From NCBI GenBank assembly GCA_024642205.1, contig JAHEBQ010000048.1:1-49054 (forward strand): a stretch of DNA of 49,054 nucleotides. Reading direction: 5' to 3'. The notes beneath the pieces were generated by a model, which made no database searches, was not told where the DNA came from, and saw only the letters and a list, made by a program, of their open reading frames with translations. Shown here piece after piece: positions 10,033 to 19,600 of the stretch. Each line of letters starts with the position of its first letter. Positions within the stretch are counted from its first letter, which is position 1. The DNA is from Planctomycetaceae bacterium (lineage in GTDB: Bacteria; Planctomycetota; Planctomycetia; Pirellulales; Pirellulaceae). The translations under genes and the position numbers were made by a program.

Positions 10033-10088
10033 GCATTGTCCGAACGTCGGATGGAATTGGAAGAGCATCGCCTGAAGGAAGGATTCAA

Positions 10089-10730
10089 TCAAGGGGCAAG
10101 TCGTGTTCGTTGCCAGGTGTCGCCGTCTTCAAGGAGGCAATATTGAATTCGATCATGCAAGCGATTGACTCCGCCCTGCCAGAATTCCATTCGTTTGGGT
10201 CTGACCCGAAATCCACCCCAGAACGATGGCATCGGGACAGAGCCTGTCGCAAATTTCTCCTTGATCTCCGCGAGTTTGGTATGCAGGATGCTGCGCGACG
10301 ACACGATCGAGCTCTGGCTGGAAACCCACGCCCCCAACTGGCTCCCCCGGGGACGGAGGGCAAAGTACTTGATGGATTCGCTTGAACTGACTTTTTCCGC
10401 CGTCCCGTTAATCTCGACCTGCCGCTGTAACGCGTACCAGGGAAACAACAGCGAAACGTTCTTGTTGGACGAAATCTGAGCGGCTTTGCGACTCGTGTAG
10501 TTGGTGAAAAATACGAAACCGGATTCGTCAAAATATTTGAGCAGAACCGTTCGTTGAGTCGGAAATTGATCGGTCCCCACCGTGGACAGGATCATGGCGT
10601 TCGGCTCATGCATGCGGTTGGCATCTGCTTCCTGGAACCACAAGCCAAATTGCCTGACCGGACATGGCTCGAGTGCGTCAATGTCGATCGGATCATGCGC
10701 GTATTCTTGTCTTTGGTGGCTCAAATCCAT
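10089..10730 (-). CDS. pdxH: Pyridoxamine/pyridoxine 5'-phosphate oxidase
   Basis: A 213-residue FMN enzyme oxidising pyridoxine- or pyridoxamine-5'-phosphate to pyridoxal-5'-phosphate (vitamin B6 synthesis and salvage). Family hallmarks are all present: QRTVLLKYFDESGFVFFTNY (FMN binding), SRKAAQI, LLFPW, LRPRGSQLGAWVSSQSS (substrate and FMN contacts) and the C-terminal RMEFWQGG--RLHDR signature. Length is normal. The start is ATG at 10730. A small ORF with a strong ribosome-binding site lies 42 bp upstream on the same strand and may be co-transcribed. The gene is convergent with the BNR protein. Confidence 0.95.
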   Translation of the reverse strand: MDLSHQRQEYAHDPIDIDALEPCPVRQFGLWFQEADANRMHEPNAMILSTVGTDQFPTQRTVLLKYFDESGFVFFTNYTSRKAAQISSNKNVSLLFPWYALQRQVEINGTAEKVSSSESIKYFALRPRGSQLGAWVSSQSSIVSSRSILHTKLAEIKEKFATGSVPMPSFWGGFRVRPKRMEFWQGGVNRLHDRIQYCLLEDGDTWQRTRLAP

Positions 10731-10772
10731 CGCGGACCGACCAGGGAAATCGCTGCGCCAGTGTTCATGTAA

Positions 10773-10961
10773 TTATACGCTCGGACTGGTTGAATTGAAG
10801 TTGGAAGGTAGTATAACGCCGGCAGAATGCCTGTCGCAATCTGGTCGATGGATTGATGCAAAGTAGTCCCCCGCTTTCCAGTCCCGGGTTTGGCTGACCT
10901 GCAGGAAAACCGGTCGGTCGATCCACTCATGGACCGAGGCCTGCTCCCGAATCGTCGTCAT
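10773..10961 (-). CDS. Small hypothetical protein upstream of pdxH
   Basis: A 62-residue ORF beginning MTTIREQASVHEWIDRPV. The start at 10961 is supported by a perfect AGGAGG (10969-10974) seven bases upstream, the best Shine-Dalgarno sequence in this part of the window. No domain is recognised; the protein is neither hydrophobic nor strongly charged. The frame extends upstream to 11057, but that extension lacks a ribosome-binding site. It may be co-transcribed with pdxH 42 bp downstream. The call rests mainly on the ribosome-binding site. Confidence 0.45.
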   Translation of the reverse strand: MTTIREQASVHEWIDRPVFLQVSQTRDWKAGDYFASIHRPDCDRHSAGVILPSNFNSTSPSV

Positions 10962-11370
10962 CAAATTTCCTCCTGATCCGAACGCCTGGGTCTCTCGCAG
11001 AATTTGGACGCTCGCTAGAACCCAAACGAATCCGAACTGGCAATCCCTGCTTTGCATCGGTTGCCTGATTTTGGCCTTGGTCGTCCCCCCAGGCGTTGCC
11101 GTGTTCGGTTTGACTCGAGAAAAATCATCGTATCAACCAATCACGACAGGCTTCGAAACGAAGTCGTTCGAATGTTGTCTTTTTCAGGTTTTCAATCGAC
11201 CGAACGACCAAGCGAGCGGATCCGCACATCGCCGCGCAATTGCCTCGCTTTATATGTCCTTTTGGACCTGAGTTTGTTGGACGTGTCCCTTTGGCATGAA
11301 GATTGCGATTGACCAACCTGGTTCGCACATCGCACATGGCGACCCGATGATTTTCGAAAAGGATGGCCAA
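10962..11370. other. Intergenic region, nothing recognised
   Basis: About 410 bp between the small minus-strand ORF and the plus-strand gene at 11371. It should contain both promoters. I saw no conserved motif, RNA or repeat. Confidence 0.35.
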
Positions 11371-11874
11371 ATGCCAAAGTCAATTCGCTGTTACGATTAC
11401 GTCAATCAACCCTATGATCAAGTTTGTGAGGCGCTACGGTTAAAGTCGAATGCGGTATTTCATGCAGCGACGAAATCCGCCGAAGCCCGAGGTGGGGCGG
11501 TGGCGGCTGGCTTGCATGTGAAGTTCGCGGGATTTGAAATCACCAAAGACGTGGAAATTCTAATCAAGACCTACACCGAAGTCGAAAGCAAATCCGGCAA
11601 GAAAATGACGATTGGATTCGAATGGAAAGCGGCAGAAACATCGGGTCTGTTTCCCTCGATGATTGCCCAATTGGATATCTATCCGATTACCAAATCGGAA
11701 ACGCAATTGGATTTTCATGGTCATTACGAGCCACCCCTCGGCATTATGGGAAAGGCAATCGATGCCGTCCTGGGGCACCGAATCGCGGAAGCTTCGGTAC
11801 ATCAGTTCGTTTCGGAGGTCGCGACGTATTTGAGGAATAATGCGCAGGTCCGCCAGGGCGATTGCCCGGCCTAG
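11371..11874 (+). CDS. Conserved-looking hypothetical protein, possibly SRPBCC fold
   Basis: A 167-residue soluble protein beginning MPKSIRCYDYVNQPYDQV. ATG 11371 is chosen because AAAAGGA (11357-11363) sits seven bases upstream; the frame also contains an upstream ATG at 11296 that lacks one. Alternating beta-strand-like segments (HVKFAGFEITKDVEILI, KKMTIGFEWKA, QLDIYPITKSETQLDFHGHYEPP) followed by a C-terminal helix (ASVHQFVSEVATYLRNN) resemble an SRPBCC/START-like helix-grip protein. This is a fold-level impression only. No operon partner. Confidence 0.6.
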   Translation: MPKSIRCYDYVNQPYDQVCEALRLKSNAVFHAATKSAEARGGAVAAGLHVKFAGFEITKDVEILIKTYTEVESKSGKKMTIGFEWKAAETSGLFPSMIAQLDIYPITKSETQLDFHGHYEPPLGIMGKAIDAVLGHRIAEASVHQFVSEVATYLRNNAQVRQGDCPA

Positions 11875-11928
11875 GCGACTGCCTCACCGGTAAAGGACTC
11901 CGAATTCGATACCGACAGCGAGCTAGAG

Positions 11929-13272
11929 CTAGACGGATGTTGCTTCCTCCGTGGTGCCTGTGGTTCCGAGCGATTTCGTGTTGCGAATGCTTGGCCGTTC
12001 GATCGGAAACAGGGCATTTGAGATCAATAATCCAGCGACAATCGAAACCGCGACCAGCATCATCGTGGAGACGATTTTGATACCGCCGGCTGTGTCTTCG
12101 TTGACCAGAATTTGCGACAACCCGAAAAATCCGAGACTTCCTGGCACAAGCAACAACAGGCCCGGCATTAACATGATGGCCGCGGGCCGATTGAGCAAGC
12201 GAGCAAACAGGTTGCTGAAGAGGCCGATCGTCAACGCAGCGCTCCAGGTTGCGGCCAACGGGCCAAGGTAGATTCCAGCCAGTTTGACGGTCGCGAACGC
12301 AATGCCGGTCGAAAGCAATATCCAGGGGATGTCGCGAACGCGCGACCGGAACAGGACACAGAATGTCAATGCGATTGGCAACAGGGCTGCGATCGACCAT
12401 GCTATGCCGAGAGGCTCAACTGCGTTGGCGGGTTGCCTGGGAAGAAACCATTCTACCGTTCCATATCCCATCACGACGCCAAAAAACATTGTCAAAAATG
12501 TGGTCATGGCGCCAGCCATTCGCGCAGTGCCAGATGCCAGGTTCTGCGTCGCCAACTCGTTGACGCTGACCGTCACTTGCAGTCCGGGCAGCAGGATGAC
12601 CAGTCCTGCCAGGAGGGTCAACTCCGCGTTGCCTGCTGAAAAAAAGTGATGTCCGACGCTTGCCAGGATTGTCGCGATGAATCCGGCTGCGACATTGGTC
12701 AGATGTCCGGGCAGCTGGAGTCGTTCAAAGCTCCGTACCAACAAACCAACGATCAGGCTGATGATTCCCGCCATGCCAACGACGGTCAAGTTGCCACCCA
12801 GAAAGATCGCGACCCCGGCCCCGACGACGCCATATCCCACAATGTTGATCGCATCACCATAATCATAGTTCGCAGTTTCAATTTCTTTCAGTCCGTGCCA
12901 TGCTTGCGATACGTCGAGTGATCCATCTTCGATTTGTCGATACAGATCGTACAAGCCCGCCAGTTTTGCCAGGTTCGTTTCGGACGGCCAGACGCGAATA
13001 AGCCTGGTGAAATCGGCCTCGTGTTCAAATGTCACGAATAAGGACGTTGGTGTGGAAAAAAAACTCGCCGGCGCGCCCAGCGTTTCAGCGGCTTGCTCCA
13101 TCCGTTGTTCAAGCTCGTAAGCGGGTGCACCGCTGGTATGCAGACTGCGGGCCAGTTGCACGATCAGTTCATGGGGTGATATCTGGGGTGCCGAATCGGC
13201 GGTGCTGTTGGCAACGGACACCTGTTGAACAACCAATGCAGCCAACTCTTCTACGTTTTCCGCCTGATTCAC
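11929..13272 (-). CDS. ThrE-family threonine/serine exporter
   Basis: A 447-residue membrane protein of the ThrE type (DUF1212 plus DUF3815 fused). The soluble N-terminal part (LARSLHTSGAPAYELEQRMEQAAETLGAPASFFSTPTSLFVTF) is the typical start of DUF1212; about ten hydrophobic segments follow. ThrE exports small amino acids by the proton-motive force in Corynebacterium; the substrate here is not proven. The start is GTG at 13272. Both halves are in one polypeptide, unlike the two-gene YjjP/YjjB version in Escherichia coli. It lies 280 bp downstream of hmp on the same strand. Confidence 0.88.
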   Translation of the reverse strand: MNQAENVEELAALVVQQVSVANSTADSAPQISPHELIVQLARSLHTSGAPAYELEQRMEQAAETLGAPASFFSTPTSLFVTFEHEADFTRLIRVWPSETNLAKLAGLYDLYRQIEDGSLDVSQAWHGLKEIETANYDYGDAINIVGYGVVGAGVAIFLGGNLTVVGMAGIISLIVGLLVRSFERLQLPGHLTNVAAGFIATILASVGHHFFSAGNAELTLLAGLVILLPGLQVTVSVNELATQNLASGTARMAGAMTTFLTMFFGVVMGYGTVEWFLPRQPANAVEPLGIAWSIAALLPIALTFCVLFRSRVRDIPWILLSTGIAFATVKLAGIYLGPLAATWSAALTIGLFSNLFARLLNRPAAIMLMPGLLLLVPGSLGFFGLSQILVNEDTAGGIKIVSTMMLVAVSIVAGLLISNALFPIERPSIRNTKSLGTTGTTEEATSV

Positions 13273-13552
13273 TTCGAAAGCCTTGGGGGGACGATGGATC
13301 GCCAGTTAGGTTGCCGCATCCAGATTCCACCTGCCGCGACATGGCGCTTCCACATCATATCAGGTCTATCGGTGGAAGCGCGAATCCAGATCGACGATTT
13401 GACGAGCGGTCAATGGTACCGCCACTTACCGTATTGCAAATATGGTCACCACGAGCTTGATTCGACGAACCCAGGCCGGTCATCACAGTTTGAACGCTTG
13501 TGCCGGAACCGGCGCTCCCGTGGAGGCCTCAGGTGAAAGGAAACCCAGAGCG

Positions 13553-14797
13553 TCAAATCGAACCAACACCCGCAGGTTCGATCGCCAGTCTTGGTCCAAA
13601 AAACTCAAAATGGATTCTCGAGTCGTCGACGCCCAGCTCCTTCAGCCCGGAGTAAATGGATTGCATAAATGGTCTGGGGCCACAAAAATAAAACTGGCCG
13701 ATATTAAAGGGAGTCCATTGGCGAAGAACCTCGGTATCAACTCGCCCGGCGCGGTCACATTTTCCGGCTTCGACGTCGCCCTCCATTGGATCGTCGTAAA
13801 TAACTTGAACCTCGACAAAGTCCTTGTCCGATATCAATTTGTATAACTCATCGGCAAACGCCTGAGTTCCGCTGTTCCTGGCAGCCTGGATAAAATGGAT
13901 CGGGGCGATGACGCCCTCGGTTACCAGTGACTTGGCCATCGAAAGGAGTGGTGTCACTCCGACTCCTCCGGCAAGGAAAACAATCGGTTGTTCGCCGGCA
14001 GACTTTGGATCAATCGTGAATTCCCCGCAGGGCGGACCGATTTCCAGAACGTCACCCGGTTGAACAGCATCATGCAAATGCGTTGAAATCAAACCATCTG
14101 GAGCCTCCGCTTTTGGACCTGATTCTCGTTTAACGCTGATTCGATAATATTCCTTTCCCGGTTCATCCGAAAGGCTATAGTTTCTGGGAGAAGTCGGTGT
14201 CGTTGGATGGTCGATTCGAAGCGTGATGTACTGTCCCGGTAAAAAAGCTGGTAACGGCCCGCCATCCTCTGGCCGGAGATAGAATGACGTGATCTCGTTG
14301 CTCTCGCGCACCTTCTGGTCAACGATGAACCTTCGATAACCGGTCCATCCACCGGCGATCGCTTCCTGCAGTTGATAGATCGCCTGCTCTCGACCAATGC
14401 AAATATTGGCCAGGAATTCGTAAGCTTCCGAGACTGCGCTGATAATTTCTGGAGTCGCTGATTCACCCATGACTTCTTTAATTGCGGCCAGCAGATGTTT
14501 GCCCACGATCGGATAATGTTCCGGTTGGACACCCAACGAGCAGTGCTTCTGGGCGATCAACTCGACGGCAGGCGTGAGCGCCTTCAAGTTTTCAATATTT
14601 ACAAAGTAGGCACAAATCGCATCCGCAAGCGCCTGTTGTTGAATACCGGACTGCTGGTGCGCCTGGTTAAAGAAAGCTTTGACCTCCGGATCTCCCTCAA
14701 ACATCAAAGCATAAAATCGCCTGGTGATAGTCTCGGCATTGGCAGCGACAAGAGGCGTGATTGCCTTAATGATGTCGATCGTTTTTGGCGTCAGCAT
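13553..14797 (-). CDS. hmp: Flavohaemoglobin (nitric oxide dioxygenase)
   Basis: A 414-residue three-domain protein that oxidises NO to nitrate with O2 and NAD(P)H. The globin domain (1-140) keeps B10 Tyr29, distal Gln53, proximal His85 (QKHCSLGV) and the Glu/Tyr pair in SEAYEF. The FAD domain has RNYSLSDEP, and the NAD domain has FLAGGVGVTPLLSM and a C-terminal FGPRLAI. Length is standard. It is divergently transcribed from an Rrf2-family regulator across a 141-bp region containing a direct repeat, the arrangement expected for NO-responsive control. Confidence 0.96.
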   Translation of the reverse strand: MLTPKTIDIIKAITPLVAANAETITRRFYALMFEGDPEVKAFFNQAHQQSGIQQQALADAICAYFVNIENLKALTPAVELIAQKHCSLGVQPEHYPIVGKHLLAAIKEVMGESATPEIISAVSEAYEFLANICIGREQAIYQLQEAIAGGWTGYRRFIVDQKVRESNEITSFYLRPEDGGPLPAFLPGQYITLRIDHPTTPTSPRNYSLSDEPGKEYYRISVKRESGPKAEAPDGLISTHLHDAVQPGDVLEIGPPCGEFTIDPKSAGEQPIVFLAGGVGVTPLLSMAKSLVTEGVIAPIHFIQAARNSGTQAFADELYKLISDKDFVEVQVIYDDPMEGDVEAGKCDRAGRVDTEVLRQWTPFNIGQFYFCGPRPFMQSIYSGLKELGVDDSRIHFEFFGPRLAIEPAGVGSI

Positions 14798-14855
14798 TTC
14801 TTGTTTCCCGTATGTAAAGTTGCAATTTTTGCTTGAATCAGCTAGTTTTCATATC

Positions 14856-14899
14856 TGCATGTCAAGGTATAGAATGGTAACGTGCATGTCAAGGTGTAG
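14856..14899. promoter_or_regulatory. Direct-repeat operator candidate between hmp and the Rrf2 gene
   Basis: Two 17-bp copies of TGCATGTCAAGGTATAG (14856-14872) and TGCATGTCAAGGTGTAG (14883-14899) match at 16 of 17 positions with a 27-bp period. Read on the minus strand each contains TTGACA, so they may overlap hmp -35 elements and act as tandem operators. The natural ligand would be the adjacent Rrf2 protein. Confidence 0.6.
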
Positions 14900-14938
14900 A
14901 TCTGGCCGGCTGAATTTACTGGATGACTGGGGAGAAGT

Positions 14939-15364
14939 ATGCTTTCAAAAACAGCGGAGTACGCATTGCGCGCGGTCGCCTGTATTTCCGCACGACCGGG
15001 TGAATCGGCGTCAGCGGATTTCCTGGCGGAGCGAACGAAAGTTCCGCGTCGATATCTACAACGCGTATTGCAGGACTTGGTCGCGGCGAAACTCGTGCGG
15101 TCTCGTTCCGGGCCAGGAGGGGGATACGAGCTGGTTGGGCTTACCGACGAGTTGACCATCCTGGACGTCGTCAATGCAGTTTCGCCGCTGGAGCGGATTC
15201 GACAATGCCCGCTCGGATTGGTGTCGCACACCCGACTTTGCCCGCTTCACGCCGAACTCGATCGAGCCTACGCCGCGACGGAAGCGGCATTCAAGGGGGT
15301 CACAATGAAAGCACTGATCGATTCGACCAGCCCCATTATTCCGCTGTGCGAACTCTCGGAGTGA
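14939..15364 (+). CDS. Rrf2-family transcriptional regulator (NsrR-like, probable Fe-S sensor)
   Basis: A 141-residue Rrf2 winged-helix regulator. The N-terminus MLSKTAEYALRAVACIS and recognition region VPRRYLQRVLQDL, with wing SGPGGGYEL, are family-typical. The sensory loop holds Cys90 and Cys101, followed by PLH104, but the middle Cys found in NsrR and IscR is absent (position 96 is Ser, 97 is His); Cys15 and Cys137 are also present. Divergence from hmp strongly suggests an NO-sensing repressor of hmp. Whether it carries a [4Fe-4S] or [2Fe-2S] cluster cannot be told from sequence. Confidence 0.85.
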   Translation: MLSKTAEYALRAVACISARPGESASADFLAERTKVPRRYLQRVLQDLVAAKLVRSRSGPGGGYELVGLTDELTILDVVNAVSPLERIRQCPLGLVSHTRLCPLHAELDRAYAATEAAFKGVTMKALIDSTSPIIPLCELSE

Positions 15365-15650
15365 CGACCAGTGGACCAGCGGATGAGAAACTGGTTCTCC
15401 GCTTACGAGGCGATGGAAAGCTTGCAAAAACTCGGACCGGCGTCGAGCGTCATTCCTGCTCGTCTTTCACCAGGATGCAAGCCTGCACGTTTCATCGCCG
15501 GACTGGCTTTGCCAAACCTGATCATAAAAAGCAATTCAGATTACGATGTGAGAGATGCGGTGAGGCGGCCTGTGCCGAGTCCGGAAGTGATCGACAGTGT
15601 CACGACTTCCGTTCAAATTCAGTCGGCCGAAGTTTTAATAGACGACTAGC
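15365..15650. other. Intergenic region between the Rrf2 gene and the Sec-peroxiredoxin
   Basis: A plus-strand ORF (15371-15649, 92 codons) fills most of this stretch but has no recognised similarity and no clear ribosome-binding site, so I do not call it a gene. Promoter-like elements follow at 15651-15677. Confidence 0.35.
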
Positions 15651-15677
15651 TTGTCAAACTCCTGCAACGCTTATAAT
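15651..15677 (+). promoter_or_regulatory. Sigma-70-like promoter candidate for the Sec-peroxiredoxin
   Basis: A perfect -10 TATAAT lies at 15672-15677 and TTGTCA at 15651-15656. The 15-bp spacer is shorter than ideal; GCTTGT two bases earlier would give 17. The start codon is 64 bp downstream at 15742, preceded by AGGGAA. Confidence 0.45.
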
Positions 15678-15741
15678 GCATGTCGTCAACGCTCTCGTTC
15701 GTGCGGGGTCTCGTTGCCGCTTGACCACCAGGGAATCATTG

Positions 15742-16281
15742 ATGAATTCGAAGCTTGGCAAACCGGCGGAACCGTTTGAGCTCAAAGACACTCAGGGTGA
15801 GCTCCATCGCCTCAAGGATGGTCTCGGGCATTGGCAGCTATTGGTTTTTCATCGGCATCTCGGATGACCGCCGTGTCGAGAACATCTGTCGCAGTTGCGG
15901 CAGCAGGAGGCTCGGTTGAGAAAGCTTGAGGTTCGCGTAATGGTGGTTACCTTTGACGCGGACTTCATGGCATTGGCTTACATAAAGGAAATTAATCTGC
16001 CGTGGCCACTGCTTTTGGACTCCGATCAGGCACTGTATCAAGCCTATGGAATGACACGCGGCAGTTGGTGGAATGTTTACGGTTTGCCATCGATCTGGAA
16101 ATACCTCAAGTTGATTGCCCAAGGTCGGCTGCCCGGCAGACCGGGAAAAGACTGGCGTCAGCTGGGGGGTGATGTCTTGATCGATCCCCAAGGCGTTGTG
16201 CAAATCCACCACGTTAGTACCGGTCCGCATGATCGACCATCGGTTGATTCGTTGTTGTCACCCATCGAAGCTGCGCAATAA
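15742..16281 (+). CDS. Peroxiredoxin-like (AhpC/TSA, PRXL2-type) selenoprotein candidate with in-frame TGA at codon 42
   Basis: Read through the TGA at 15865-15867, this is a complete 179-residue thioredoxin-fold protein. The start ATG follows AGGGAA at seven bases. The N-terminus KPAEPFELKDTQGELHRL is redoxin-like, the strand LLVFHRHLG leads into U-P-P-C-R-E-H-L (Sec42, Cys45), and VVTFDADFMALAYI, LPWPLLLDS, LYQAYGM and GGDVLIDPQGVVQIHHVS complete the family pattern. In Cys homologues the TGA position holds the redox-active Cys, so UGA as selenocysteine gives a UxxC redox motif. There is no frameshift on either side, coding character continues unbroken, and a SECIS-like hairpin follows. The alternative is a nonsense mutation in a Cys codon (TGC or TGT to TGA). 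Likely role: reduction of peroxides or disulphides. Confidence 0.8.
15876..15915 (+). promoter_or_regulatory. Bacterial SECIS-like stem-loop downstream of the TGA
   Basis: CTGTCGC (15886-15892) pairs with GCGGCAG (15897-15903) through seven pairs including one G-U, closing the apical loop AGTT. The loop has G at its second position and begins 25 nt after the TGA. Known bacterial SECIS elements have a small apical loop with a G in its first two positions, about 16-37 nt after UGA. A lower helix TCGAG (15876-15880) with CTCGG (15911-15915) extends it across an internal loop. The hairpin lies within the coding sequence, as expected for SelB recognition. Confidence 0.75.
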
Positions 16282-16629
16282 GTGTTGAACAGCGGCAGTT
16301 CCACACGTACGATTTTCGATTGATTTGTTGCGCACGTGTCCAGATTGGCGTTGTTTATTGACAGGCGACAGGCATCAATCGTCCGTCGTCGCGTCGGCTT
16401 CCAGGCAATCGGAAAGTCGAACCGAGGTAAACGCCTGGCGAGCCCGCTTGATCAGGTCTTCCCATGGCGTTGTGAATTGACGAAAAAACGTTTCCAATAG
16501 CACGGTCATGGATCGTTTGAGCGAATCCACCAATTTACCGCGTGGCTTCGAAATCAACCAAGAAAGCTGCCGTCATGTTCGCCTTATTTATTAAACCTGC
16601 AACCTTTCACCGAGGATAGTTGAACTCGT
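16282..16629. other. Intergenic region before the GH2 gene
   Basis: A weak 60-codon minus-strand ORF (16375-16557) starting with TTG has no ribosome-binding site or recognised similarity, so it is not called. The stretch presumably carries the promoter of the downstream hydrolase. No hairpin with a T-tract was noticed after the peroxiredoxin gene. Confidence 0.35.
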
Positions 16630-19600
16630 ATGGTCCCAGGAAGAAAACGTCTCCGGTTGACGAGTCAGCTGGTCATGTTGGGTTTCGCTTTGATCTGCCA
16701 CTGCCACGTGCGGGCCCAATCTTCGGGAGAGTTGAGTCAATGGCAGGTTTCCCTGGACCAAGGCCTGATCTTTCAGCCAACCCAGGTGCCGGGTGCGATC
16801 GAGGATCAAATCGATGTCGAGTTTGATGGCCGGTCAATTTACCGGACGAAACTCCCCAACCTTACCGTGGGCGAACACCAACGTCTGTTGCTCCATTTTC
16901 AGGCTGTCGCGACCGATGCGACCGTTTATTTGGGCGACCAGCCGGCAGGAAGGCATCTTGGCGGCTGGACCCCGTTTACGATTGACCTGACCAGCGAGTA
17001 CCTTGCCGTCAATCGTAACCCGGAACAGGCTGCTTGGCTGCGAGTCGAGGTTGACGAGAAGGTCGGGCACAATACCCAGGGATTCTTGCCGGTCATCACG
17101 AATCATTTTGGAGGGATCTGGCAGCCGGTACGTTGGGAATTGACGGGGGGCACGGTGCTACTGCAAGAGGCCATCGCGGTTCTGGCTGATTTTGACAATC
17201 GGCAGCTGTCAATCGAGTTTCCAGTTCTGCAGGCCAATTCCGATGGACATGCCTGGGCCTACTCCATTCGACCTTTGAAATCGCATGGCAATGAACCGGA
17301 CGGCCAATGGGAGTCTCTCCCGGTAATTTCCTCAGGTCGAAACAAGGCGGATACCAGTCATATCGAATCCATGGAAGCCGGTGATGCCGAGTACGTTTAC
17401 TCAGCCACCGTAGCAGCGCCTGCGATGTTGAAACGCTGGTCGCCCGATTCACCTCACCGTTACGAGATTCGGGTTCAACTTGAATCGGCACCTGATGCCG
17501 AATCCGAATACGGGAGGCAGGGGTCCGATTCGAATTCTGCTTGTGTCAAAATGGGTTTCCGAACGTTTGACGTTGATGGAGATCAATTTCGCCTCAATGA
17601 AAAACCCATTGCCATACGTGGATTGCTGAACTGGGGATACGCTCCGCCTCTTGTCGCACCGTCGCTGGAGGAACAGTGGATGATTGACGAAATCCGGTTC
17701 GCGCAGTTGCGAGGGTTCAACTTGATGAAGTTTTGTCTCTGGGTTCCTCCCCAGCGTTACCTTGAGTTGTGCGATCAAATGGGCATGTTGACGTGGATGG
17801 AATATCCCACCTGGCACCCACAATTGGACCAGAATCATGTGGCGGAATTGCAGCGGGAGTACGCCGAATTTCATGAATACGATCGAGTTCATTGCAGCAT
17901 TGTGTTGCGTAGCCTGACCTGTGAAACGGGACCGGGTGCCGACCTGGATGTTGTTAAGTCGTTATACGATCAGTGCAAACGATACGTGCCGGATGCCGTA
18001 TTGGAAGACGACAGTAGCTGGATTGAGTGGAATCGGGTCCACGACTTTTACGACGATCATCCCTATGGAAACAACCATACCTGGGTATCAACCCTGAAGC
18101 GGCTGCAGGAATATGTCGCCGAGCGCCGATTGCTGCCGTTGGTGCTGGGCGAAGCGATTGCAGCCGATACCTGGACGGCTCCTACCGATCATGCGATCGC
18201 ACTGGCGAGTGAACACCCGGCTCACGGCGCTCTTTCGGTTGCCGATGCCTTGCGTTGGCAGGCGGAAATCGGGTTGATTGCCGAGAAGCGAAATCGAACG
18301 TTTGAAGCGGCTTCGTTGTTACCGCAGTCCCGGCACTACGGCATGCTGATGCGAAAGTTTCAAATTGAGGCTTATCGTCGCGAAGTTCCCCAGGGAGGAT
18401 ACGTGATCAGTGTGATTCGGGATTTTCCGAAGGCGGCCATGGGCTTGATCAACTTTGACAACCAGCCCAAACACACTCCTGAAGATTGGGCGTTTCAGGA
18501 TTCCCGCATGCTGATTCTCTCAACCGAGAATGATCGACGCAGTTTCGACGGCGGCACCAGTACTCCATTAGGCCTGTTGTTGAAAAACGGTTCGCAGGAC
18601 CGGGTTGAAAAAGGTCAATTGTATTTGAGTCTGAGAGACAGTCTTGGGAACAGCAACTCGCAAACCGTTATGGAGGTCGACGCTGTCGTTGCGGGTAGTT
18701 CCCTGCACATGAAATCGACGGTCACTTTGCCATCTGTTAATGCGCCGACGCGGTTGATCCTGAAAGCAACCTGGTCCGCCGGGGAATTTCGAGGAATCAA
18801 CGAGTGGCCCGTCTGGGTATTTCCCAACTCTCCGAGTGAAAATCCGAAATTCGTCGTACATCCCTCAGCTGAAAGCCTGGTCGATGAGCTTCCGATCACC
18901 GCGCTTTCCTGGAAATCAGATACGACTGACTCCCGTGGTTTACACGATACACCGATTCTGGCCAGACATTTCGACCACGAATTGCTCGACAGACTTACCA
19001 CCGGTCGACGCGTCGTAATGATCCCGGATGGCGAGTCGGGCAGTTTTCCATTATCGGAACATTGGTTTTTACGTGGTGCTCCCGTGGTCTTGCCGCGAAC
19101 GGCCGAAACCTGGCAGCAACCTTTTTCTCTCGAACGAGCCGGAGAGTCGGAATCGCAAAACATGCTGATGGAATTGCAGCACTTCGACCTGGCTGGTCCG
19201 GTCGTGGCAGACATCGATCACTACCTTTCGCTCGTCGACCCGACCCTGATCCTGTGGGACAATCATGATTTGGCCCGGGTGAAAACTCACGGCCTGGTAT
19301 TTGAGATGGCCGTGGGCCGTGGGCGGCTGCTGGTTACAGCCTTGAAGCACAGCGGACGAACGAACTCGGCCGGTCGCTGGTTGTTCCGCGAGTTTCGCCA
19401 ACAGGTAATGCGCGGTGATTCGGCGATGGGTGCCGAAGCAGGCATTGAAACGCGGATCCGTTTGGACGCGGAGATAAATCGCCGATCCGTATTGCTTCAC
19501 GAGGATCCCTGGAAATTCCAACCCGATCCGGAAGGAATCGGAACGGGCCAACGATGGTTTGAACCTGGATTTGACGATTCAAGGTGGTCGGAGATTCGCG

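Noticed and set aside
15371..15649. 92-codon ORF after the Rrf2 gene.
   Set aside because: No recognised similarity and no clear ribosome-binding site.
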